10,413 bases of DNA from Alphaproteobacteria bacterium (GTDB lineage Bacteria; Pseudomonadota; Alphaproteobacteria; Sphingomonadales; Sphingomonadaceae). This document shows, piece by piece, positions 1 to 5,597 of this stretch. Each line of letters starts with the position of its first letter. Position 1 is the stretch's first letter. Below the pieces are notes generated by a model that was given only the letters and a program-made list of their open reading frames with translations, ran no database searches and was not told the DNA's origin. Both the position numbers and the translations under genes were made by a program. Location: the NCBI GenBank assembly GCA_028293055.1, contig JAQGLD010000229.1:1-10413 (forward strand). Reading direction: 5' to 3'.

Positions 1-693
1 GTCGGCACCCACCTCCACCCCTGGGTAAGTCCTCCCTTCAGCGAGGACGTAAACAAGTTCAACAGCTTCGCCGGCAATCTTCCGGCAGAACTCGAGGAGG
101 AGAAGCTTCGCCTCCTGACCGAGCGAATCTGCGAGGTGACCGGGTCCGCGCCGCTCGCCTACCGCGCCGGGCGCTACGGCATCGGGCCGAACAGCGCATC
201 TTTGCTCGGCGCGCTCGGCTACCGTCTCGACCTGTCGGTCCGTGCCCGATTCGACTATCGCCGCGAAGGCGGTCCCGACTTCACTTACTATCCGATCCAT
301 CCGTATCGCGTGCGCGAGGATCTGCTCGAGGTACCGCTCACCACCTGCCTGGCCGGGCCGCTCGGGGCCTGGCCCGCGCTGGCGCGGAGCGACCGGATGC
401 GGGGCGTGCTCGCGAGAACGGGTCTGCTCAATCGAATTCCGCTGACACCCGAGGGTGTGCCGCTCGCCGAGGCCAAGGATGCGATCGCGCGCCTGCTCGG
501 TTCGGGCCACCGCCTGTTCAGCCTGTCCTTTCATACCCCGACGGTGGTGCCGGGCCATACGCCCTATGTCCGCGACCAAGCCGATCTTCGCACATTCTGG
601 GGTTGGTGGGACGGCGTGCTCGACCTTTTCGCGAGGGAGAATGTGCTCCCGACCCGACCCCAGGACATCGTCGCGGCGGCGGCGCAGGCTTGA
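1..693 (+). CDS. WalW-type polysaccharide deacetylase, C-terminal part (5' end outside window)
   Basis: The frame is open from the first base to TGA at 691-693, giving 230 visible residues; the start lies left of the window. The fragment opens with GTHLHPW (residues 2-8), whose two histidines correspond to the metal-binding H-x-x-H region of NodB-type deacetylases. YRAGRYG follows at 54-60, matching the conserved Arg motif, and SFHTPTVVPGH at about 176-186 matches the C-terminal catalytic-His motif. These motifs in this wording are typical of the WalW subgroup. The family removes N- or O-acetyl groups from polysaccharides. The first catalytic Asp motif should lie in the missing N-terminus. 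An acyltransferase gene starts 2 nt after the stop, so the two are probably translationally coupled in a surface-glycan operon. The substrate is unknown. Confidence 0.85.
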   Translation, partial: VGTHLHPWVSPPFSEDVNKFNSFAGNLPAELEEEKLRLLTERICEVTGSAPLAYRAGRYGIGPNSASLLGALGYRLDLSVRARFDYRREGGPDFTYYPIHPYRVREDLLEVPLTTCLAGPLGAWPALARSDRMRGVLARTGLLNRIPLTPEGVPLAEAKDAIARLLGSGHRLFSLSFHTPTVVPGHTPYVRDQADLRTFWGWWDGVLDLFARENVLPTRPQDIVAAAAQA

Positions 694-695
694 AC

Positions 696-1874
696 ATGCT
701 GCTCGCCCACGATCAGATCGTTCAAGCCCTCCCGGCTTCCCCGCCCGCGGCGCCCCCGCGGATCGAGATTCGCCCGATGCGCGAGATGCCGCCGGAATGG
801 ACTGACGGGTGGGACCGGCTTGCCGGCCATCCGTCCGAAGCGAATGTCTTCGCCGAGCGCTGGTTCGCGGAAGCCAGCCTCAATCTCGAGCCGCCGGAAG
901 ATGCGCGAATGATGGCCGTCTGGGCCGGAGACCGGCTGATCGGCCTGCTGCCGCTCGCCACCGCCCACCGCTATGGGCGTACTCCGGTCGCGCATGTCGA
1001 GAACTGGCTCCACCATCATGCCTTTCTGGGGACCCCGCTGATCGCCCCGGGTCAGGAGCGCGTCTTCTGGACGGCAGTGCTGGAGGCCCTCGACCAGGCC
1101 GACTGGGCGCCGGGCTTCCTGCATATGGTCGGGCTCGTCGAGAATGGAACGGTGCATCGCGGCCTGGTCGCTGCCGCGGCTGCGCTCGATCGGCCCTGCG
1201 ACGTGGTCCACCGCAGCGAACGCGCGTTTCTCGAAAGCCATCTCGCCGCCAAGGACTATTACGAACAGGCGGTCCGCAAGAAGAAGCGCAAGGAGATCGG
1301 GCGCCTCACGGCGCGGTTGCGCGAGCAAGGCGATCTCGCCTTCCGCACCTATTGGCCGAGCGACGATCTCGAGACCTGGATCGACGACTTCCTGGCGCTC
1401 GAAGCCAAGGGCTGGAAAGGCAAGGCCGGCTCGGCGCTCGGCTGTCATCCCACCACCGACGCCTTCTTCCGCGCCGCGGTGAAGGGCGCCGAGGCGGCGG
1501 TCCGGCTGCAATTCCTCCGCCTCGACCTCGACGGCCGGGCGATCGCGATGCTGGTCACCTTCATGGCGCCGCCGGGCGCCTTTACGTTCAAGATCGCCTT
1601 CGACGAGGACTTTGCCCGCTTCTCCCCCGGAGTCCTGCTCCAGCTCGAATATCTCAAGGTGCTCGAGCGGGACGATATTGCGTGGAGCGACAGCTGCGCG
1701 ATCGAGGATCATCCCATGATCAATTCCCTGTGGATGGAGCGCCGGTCGGTGGTCCGAGTCACCGTCCCGCTCTCCGGAGCGCGTCGCCGCGCCATCCACG
1801 CCGCCTGTCGGGGCCTCGAAACCGGCTCCGCTTTGCTCCGCCGCCTGATCAGCCGGAAGGAATCCGACCAATGA
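696..1874 (+). CDS. GNAT-fold acyltransferase, BioF2/FemAB-like
   Basis: This is a 392-residue protein. I chose ATG at 696, 2 nt after the deacetylase stop; the frame is open further upstream, but that would run back into the deacetylase. There is no strong Shine-Dalgarno, which fits translational re-initiation. An N-terminal half (about 22-165) contains the pattern HPSEANVFAERWFAEASL at 45-62. A basic helix AVRKKKRKEIGRL lies at 192-204, and the family-typical LEAKGWKGKAGSAL at 235-248 precedes a second GNAT half. This is the layout of PF13480 proteins, used in exopolysaccharide, capsule and cell-wall modification. It has no signal peptide or membrane span, so it is probably cytoplasmic and uses an acyl-CoA or aminoacyl donor. 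Beside a deacetylase it may re-acylate the same glycan, which is inference. It overlaps the next gene by 4 nt (ATGA). Confidence 0.85.
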   Translation: MLLAHDQIVQALPASPPAAPPRIEIRPMREMPPEWTDGWDRLAGHPSEANVFAERWFAEASLNLEPPEDARMMAVWAGDRLIGLLPLATAHRYGRTPVAHVENWLHHHAFLGTPLIAPGQERVFWTAVLEALDQADWAPGFLHMVGLVENGTVHRGLVAAAAALDRPCDVVHRSERAFLESHLAAKDYYEQAVRKKKRKEIGRLTARLREQGDLAFRTYWPSDDLETWIDDFLALEAKGWKGKAGSALGCHPTTDAFFRAAVKGAEAAVRLQFLRLDLDGRAIAMLVTFMAPPGAFTFKIAFDEDFARFSPGVLLQLEYLKVLERDDIAWSDSCAIEDHPMINSLWMERRSVVRVTVPLSGARRRAIHAACRGLETGSALLRRLISRKESDQ

Positions 1875-2719
1875 CCACGATCTTCACCCAGAATGATCTC
1901 GACCGCTTCGCCAGCCTCTATCCGGAGCGCGCCGGCAAGCTGAGCCACGGCCTGGTCGGCCATCCCCTGCTGACCCTCGATTCGCTGGTCGGGCTGGCTG
2001 GACGCCTCGACCGCAAGGATGTCGAATATAATGCAGGCGACCTGCCTTATGGCGTCGATCCCGCCGAAGTGTCCCATACCGGGCTTTCGCCGCAGGAGAC
2101 GATCCGCCGGATCGAGGAATGCGGCAGCTGGATGGTGCTGAAGAACGTCAACAAGGATCCGGCCTATGCCGCCCTGCTCGAAGCGGCGCTCGGCGAGGTC
2201 GCGCCGGTCATCGAGCCGGTGTCGGGGGAGATGTTGGGCAAGGTCGGCTTCATCTTCGTCTCCTCGCCCAATGCGGTGACTCCCTTCCACCTCGATCCCG
2301 AGCACAACATCCTGCTTCAGATCACCGGATCGAAGACGATGCTGATCGTTCCGGGCGAGGAGGATGTCGTCCCCTCCGAGAAGCACGAGGCCTATCATGT
2401 CGGCGGCCATCGCAACGTGGCCTGGCAGGAAGAATATCAACGGCGCGGCGAGACATTCGAGCTCGTCCCCGGCGACGCAGTGCACGTGCCCTTCATGTGG
2501 CCACATTGGGTCAGGAACGGGCCCGAGCCATCGATCAGCTTCTCGATCACGTGGAAGACGCAGTGGGTCTATCAGGAAGCCGACGTGCGGGCGATGAACC
2601 ACCTTCTCCGCAAGGTCGGCATCCGCCCGAACGCCCCGGCCGCCTTTCCGCGGACGAATATGGGCAAGGCGATGGCTTATCGCGCAATCCGCAAGGCGCG
2701 GGGGCGGGTCGGGCTCTAA
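1871..2719 (+). CDS. JmjC/cupin-like Fe(II)/2-oxoglutarate oxygenase family protein
   Basis: This is a 282-residue protein. ATG at 1871 overlaps the previous stop as ATGA and has AAGGA at 1857-1861, 9 nt upstream. The double-stranded beta-helix shows an HxD metal motif, H140-L-D142, in TPFHLDPEHN. K155 in GSKTM is placed where JmjC enzymes bind the 2-oxoglutarate carboxylate. GDAVHVPFMWPHWV at 201-214 supplies the third ligand, probably H212 by analogy with FIH-type enzymes. All metal ligands appear intact, so hydroxylation or demethylation chemistry is possible. Database names such as 'transcription factor jumonji' for this group are misleading; no DNA-binding domain is visible. The C-terminal tail is basic. 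Coupling to the deacetylase and acyltransferase suggests a role in tailoring a glycan, a lipid or an associated protein. The substrate cannot be read from sequence. Confidence 0.85.
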   Translation: MTTIFTQNDLDRFASLYPERAGKLSHGLVGHPLLTLDSLVGLAGRLDRKDVEYNAGDLPYGVDPAEVSHTGLSPQETIRRIEECGSWMVLKNVNKDPAYAALLEAALGEVAPVIEPVSGEMLGKVGFIFVSSPNAVTPFHLDPEHNILLQITGSKTMLIVPGEEDVVPSEKHEAYHVGGHRNVAWQEEYQRRGETFELVPGDAVHVPFMWPHWVRNGPEPSISFSITWKTQWVYQEADVRAMNHLLRKVGIRPNAPAAFPRTNMGKAMAYRAIRKARGRVGL

Positions 2720-2728
2720 GCTCCGACA

Positions 2729-2746
2729 TCCCGGCGAACGCCGGGA
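2729..2746. repeat. Short GC-rich palindrome just after the cupin-like gene
   Basis: TCCCGGC (2729-2735) pairs exactly with GCCGGGA (2740-2746) around the loop GAAC, 9 nt after the TAA stop. No T-run follows, so it is not a canonical intrinsic terminator, though it could stall or protect the mRNA 3' end. It resembles a palindromic intergenic repeat common in sphingomonads, which I recall rather than checked. Confidence 0.5.
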
Positions 2747-2830
2747 CCTCGTGGAAATCCGCCGCGACCGAATCCCCTTCCTGCGTGCAGGGAGGGGAGG
2801 CCCTCGCAGCCTGCCCGGCGAGGTCCCGGC
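2740..2830. repeat. 12-nt inverted repeat spanning the convergent intergenic region
   Basis: GCCGGGACCTCG at 2740-2751 is the exact reverse complement of CGAGGTCCCGGC at 2819-2830. The pair encloses the smaller hairpin at 2774-2797, and the right arm ends one base before the uvrC stop codon. The whole 111-nt region between the convergent genes could fold into one branched structure on either transcript. No coding potential was seen here. Confidence 0.55.
2774..2797. terminator. Candidate bidirectional hairpin terminator between convergent genes
   Basis: CCCCTTCCTG (2774-2783) pairs with CAGGGAGGGG (2788-2797) over 10 bp, with one U-G wobble and a CGTG loop. It lies between the stop of the plus-strand cupin-like gene and the stop of minus-strand uvrC. 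No U-tract is present on either side, so factor-independent termination is uncertain; position and stability are the evidence. Confidence 0.4.
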
Positions 2831-4750
2831 CTAACCCCGCGGGTGGAAGAAGTCGTAGATGCCGCGCGCCATCGCCTTGGAGATTCCCGGCGCCTTTTCG
2901 AGATCCTCGAGTGCGGCGCCCTTCACCGCCTTGCCGGTGCCGAAGTGCATCAGCAGCGCCCGCTTGCGGTTCGGGCCGATCCCCGGAACCTCGTCGAGCG
3001 GGCTCGCCGACATGTTCTTCGCGCGTTTCTGGCGATGCGCTCCGATCGCGAAACGATGGGCCTCGTCACGCAGACGCTGGAGGTAAAAGAGCACTGGCGA
3101 ATTCGGCGGAAGCATAGCCTCGCGGCCGCCGGGCATGTGGAAATGCTCGCGTCCGGCATTGCGGTCAGGCCCCTTCGAGATGCCGACCACCGGGACGTCA
3201 TGGATGCCGGCGCATTCGAGCGTCTCGAGCACTGCGTTGAGCTGCCCCTTGCCGCCGTCGATCAGCAGCAGATCGGGCCAGTCGCCGCGGCTCCGGTCGG
3301 GATCCTCCTTCTCGAGTCGGGCGAAGCGACGGCCGAGCACCTCGCGCATCATCGCGAAATCGTCTCCGGGCGCGGTCTCCTCGCGCTTGATGTTGAACTT
3401 GCGGTAGGCGTTCTTGCGGAAGCCTTCGGGGCCGGCGACGATCATCGCGCCGACCGCATTGGTGCCCATGACATGGCTGTTGTCATAGACCTCGATCCGC
3501 TGCGGCGGCTCGGACAGCTCGAACAATTCGGTCAGCGCCTTCAGCGTCTTCGCCTGGGTGCTGCTCTCCGCCATGTGGCGGTCGAGCTCCTCCTCGGCAT
3601 TGCGGCGGGCGGCGCCGACCATCTTGACGTGGTCGCCGCGCTTGGGAACCCGGAGGACGATCTTGCGCTCGGCCCGCTCGGACAAGGCTTCCGCGACCAG
3701 ATCGGCTTCCGGCACCTCGCGGTCGAGCAGGATCTGCCTGGGCGGCGGGACCTCCTCGTAAAATTGCATCAGGAAGGCGGCGAGCACCTCCGCCTCCGGG
3801 ACATCGGCGGTGTGCGCGGGAAAGAAGCTGCGATGGCCCCAATTGTTGCCGCCGCGGATGAAGAAGGCCTGGATGCACATCGTCCCGCCCTTGCAGGCGA
3901 GCGCGAAGATGTCGGCGTCGCCGAGGCCCTCGGCGGCGATGGTCTGGGTGGCCTGGATGAAAGTCAGTGCCCGCAAGCGGTCGCGGAACACCGCGGCGAG
4001 CTCGAAATCCATCGCGTCCGAGGCGAGCTGCATGTGGCCAGCCAGCTTCTGCTGCACCTGGGTCGACTTGCCGGCGAGGAAGGCCTTAGCGTCGTCGACC
4101 AGCTCGGCATAGTCGGCCTCGTCGATCCGGCCGACGCAGGGCGCGGAGCAGCGTTTTATCTGGTGGAGCAGGCAGGGTCGCTTGCGGGTCGCGAAGAAGG
4201 TGTCGTTGCAGCTCCGCAGCAGGAACAGTTTCTGGAGCGCGTTGAGCGTGCGGGTGACCGAGCCGGCGCTTGCGAACGGCCCGTAATATTGGCCCTTGTG
4301 GCGCCGCGCACCGCGATGCTTGCGCACCTGCGGAAAGTCGTGATCCTCGCGCAGCAGGATGAATGGAAAGCTTTTGTCGTCGCGCAACAGGACATTGTAG
4401 GGCGGACGGTAGCGCTTGATCAGCTGCGCCTCGAGCAGGAGCGCCTCGGCCTCGGTATTGGTGGTGACGATCTGCATCGAGCGGGTCTGGGAGACCATGC
4501 GCTGCAGCCGCCGGGTCAGCCGGGCAACCTGGGTATAGTTGGTCACCCGATTGCGCAGCGAGCGCGCCTTGCCGACATAGAGCACATCGCCCTTGGCATC
4601 GAGCATCCGGTAGACGCCCGGCCGGACCGGCAATTGCTTCACCGTCTGGCGGATCGCAGCAACTCCGACCTCGAGGTCCGGCTGGTCGCTTCCGCGAACG
4701 GTATAAGCGGATTTCTCTTCGTTGAAGCGGTCGGTGGGATTGTCGTTCAC
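2831..4750 (-). CDS. uvrC: UvrABC excinuclease subunit C
   Basis: This 639-residue protein is the dual-incision nuclease of nucleotide excision repair, recruited by UvrB. The GIY-YIG domain (about 43-125) shows PGVYRML, LYVGKA and probable catalytic R64 and E107. Cysteines 181, 193, 201 and 205 have spacings 12, 8 and 4, matching the four cysteines reported as [4Fe-4S] ligands in E. coli UvrC. A UVR helix pair that binds UvrB lies at about 231-262. The RNase H-like nuclease shows VYDNSH (D423), LIDGGKGQL (D498) and RDEAHRF (H565), so both incision sites look intact. Tandem HhH motifs (PGIGPNRKRALL and PGISKAMARG) end the protein. The start is GTG at 4750: an in-frame TAA lies 9 nt upstream and the next Met is residue 49. 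No clear Shine-Dalgarno is seen. Confidence 0.97.
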   Translation of the reverse strand: MNDNPTDRFNEEKSAYTVRGSDQPDLEVGVAAIRQTVKQLPVRPGVYRMLDAKGDVLYVGKARSLRNRVTNYTQVARLTRRLQRMVSQTRSMQIVTTNTEAEALLLEAQLIKRYRPPYNVLLRDDKSFPFILLREDHDFPQVRKHRGARRHKGQYYGPFASAGSVTRTLNALQKLFLLRSCNDTFFATRKRPCLLHQIKRCSAPCVGRIDEADYAELVDDAKAFLAGKSTQVQQKLAGHMQLASDAMDFELAAVFRDRLRALTFIQATQTIAAEGLGDADIFALACKGGTMCIQAFFIRGGNNWGHRSFFPAHTADVPEAEVLAAFLMQFYEEVPPPRQILLDREVPEADLVAEALSERAERKIVLRVPKRGDHVKMVGAARRNAEEELDRHMAESSTQAKTLKALTELFELSEPPQRIEVYDNSHVMGTNAVGAMIVAGPEGFRKNAYRKFNIKREETAPGDDFAMMREVLGRRFARLEKEDPDRSRGDWPDLLLIDGGKGQLNAVLETLECAGIHDVPVVGISKGPDRNAGREHFHMPGGREAMLPPNSPVLFYLQRLRDEAHRFAIGAHRQKRAKNMSASPLDEVPGIGPNRKRALLMHFGTGKAVKGAALEDLEKAPGISKAMARGIYDFFHPRG

Positions 4751-4801
4751 GGGGCTGATTTAGGTGCGCCGGCCGCGATGGGCCAGAGGGATAGTTCTTG
4801 A

Positions 4802-4903
4802 GCCCTCCCCCTTGATGGGGGAGGGTTGGGTGGGGTGGACGCAACGGCAGCCGAGCCGGCGGAGACTCCACCCCCCTAACCCCTCCCGATCAAGGAGAGG
4901 GGC
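4802..4903. repeat. Imperfect inverted repeat, about 37-nt arms, between divergent uvrC and yjbR-like genes
   Basis: The left arm (4802-4839) and right arm (4867-4903) are imperfect reverse complements around a 27-nt spacer. Each arm is itself a hairpin: CCCTCCCCC (4803-4811) pairs perfectly with GGGGGAGGG (4817-4825) around TTGAT. The right arm folds as CCCCTCC against GGAGAGGGG with one bulge. The spacer 4840-4866 shows no other signal. The element lies in the 5' regions of two divergent genes, so it is not positioned as a terminator. It looks like a dispersed palindromic repeat, though copies elsewhere cannot be seen from one window. Its right arm ends just before the GGGAG ribosome-binding site (4908-4912) of the next gene. 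Confidence 0.75.
4817..4835 (+). other. Canonical G-quadruplex motif
   Basis: Four G-runs of 5, 3, 3 and 4 are separated by loops of 1, 2 and 1 nt (4817-4835, plus strand). This satisfies the G3+ N1-7 rule with very short loops, a class usually stable in vitro. It lies within the left arm of the inverted repeat, about 67 nt upstream of the uvrC start and 86 nt upstream of the divergent gene. Whether it folds or regulates anything is unknown. Confidence 0.6.
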
Positions 4904-4920
4904 GCCTGGGAGCCGAGCCA

Positions 4921-5253
4921 ATGCCCACCCCAGACGATTTCCGCTGCATCGCCCTTTCCTTCCGCGGCGCCGAGGAAAAATCCCATATGGCCCATCCCGA
5001 CTTCCGGGTCGGCGGCAGGATCTTCGCCACTCTGGGTCGGCCGGACGCCGGCTGGGGGATGGTCGGCCTGCTTCCCGAGCAGCAGGAGGATTTCATGCTG
5101 CTCTCGGATGCTTTCACCCCGGCGGCCGGGGCGTGGGGGCGGAGCGGGTCCACCCTGGTGCGGCTCGACTCCGTGCCCCATGATCTGCTCGAGGCGGCGC
5201 TGGCGGCAGCTTGGCGCAAGCGGGCGCCCGCAAAACTTCAAGCCGATTCGTAG
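4921..5253 (+). CDS. MmcQ/YjbR family protein
   Basis: This is a 110-residue protein of the usual family length. ATG at 4921 has GGGAG at 4908-4912, 8 nt upstream. The diagnostic block is HMAHPDFRVGGRIFATLG (22-39), followed by a GWGMVGLLPEQQEDFML segment and a C-terminal helix LEAALAAAWRKRAP. The YjbR fold resembles CyaY and is often labelled DNA-binding, but the biochemical role of the family is unsettled. The protein is soluble, with no signal peptide. It is divergent from uvrC and shares its repeat-bearing upstream region. Its 3' end overlaps the convergent speD 3' end by 16 nt, leaving no room for a terminator between them. Confidence 0.88.
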   Translation: MPTPDDFRCIALSFRGAEEKSHMAHPDFRVGGRIFATLGRPDAGWGMVGLLPEQQEDFMLLSDAFTPAAGAWGRSGSTLVRLDSVPHDLLEAALAAAWRKRAPAKLQADS

Positions 5254-5597
5254 CCGCGTCCGATCACCTGGCTTTCGACCCGCTCGGCGCGGAGCGCGAA
5301 CCGGACCACTTCGAGCGCCGCTTCCAGCGCGTGGCGCGGCGAGCAGAGGAAGATGTCGAGCGCCGCATAGCCGCGCTCGGGCCAGGTGTGGATCGAGATA
5401 TGGGATTCGGCGAGCAGGGCGACCCCGGTCACCCCCTGCTGCGGGCCGAAGCTGTGCAAGCGGATCTCGAGCAGGGTCGCGCCCGCCGCTTCAGTCGCCT
5501 CGCGAAGCGCACGCTCGACCAGGCCGGCATCGTCGAGGCCAGTGCAGCCGTGCAGCTCGGCGATGAGATGCCGGCCGTCGTAGGGGGACGCATTCAT
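5238..5597 (-). CDS. speD: S-adenosylmethionine decarboxylase proenzyme (prokaryotic class 1B)
   Basis: This 119-residue proenzyme decarboxylates AdoMet to give the aminopropyl donor decarboxylated AdoMet. It self-cleaves to generate a pyruvoyl cofactor. The cleavage site is E64-S65 in LLAESHISIHTWPERGY. S65, H70 and C85 match the catalytic S63, H68 and C83 of the Thermotoga maritima enzyme with the same spacing, so the protein should be active. ATG at 5597 overlaps the stop of the upstream flavoenzyme as ATGA, and a weak GAGAG lies upstream. It is the last gene of the six-gene minus-strand operon. Together with the aminopropyltransferase two genes upstream, it supplies a complete donor-plus-transfer pair. 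Its 3' end overlaps the convergent yjbR-like gene by 16 nt. Confidence 0.95.
   Translation of the reverse strand: MNASPYDGRHLIAELHGCTGLDDAGLVERALREATEAAGATLLEIRLHSFGPQQGVTGVALLAESHISIHTWPERGYAALDIFLCSPRHALEAALEVVRFALRAERVESQVIGRGYESA

Noticed and set aside
809..1870. N-terminal extension of the JmjC/cupin-like gene upstream of 1871
   Set aside because: The frame stays open, but this stretch is Arg/Gly/Ala-rich shadow of the acyltransferase gene; ATG 1871 has AAGGA and an ATGA junction.
564..1871. 435-codon minus-strand open frame over the acyltransferase gene
   Set aside because: It is antisense to a recognisable BioF2-like protein and its translation is low-complexity and charged, without motifs.
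2843..4801. 652-codon open frame antisense to uvrC
   Set aside because: UvrC on the minus strand has every family motif; the antisense frame is a high-GC codon-bias shadow with no recognisable domain.
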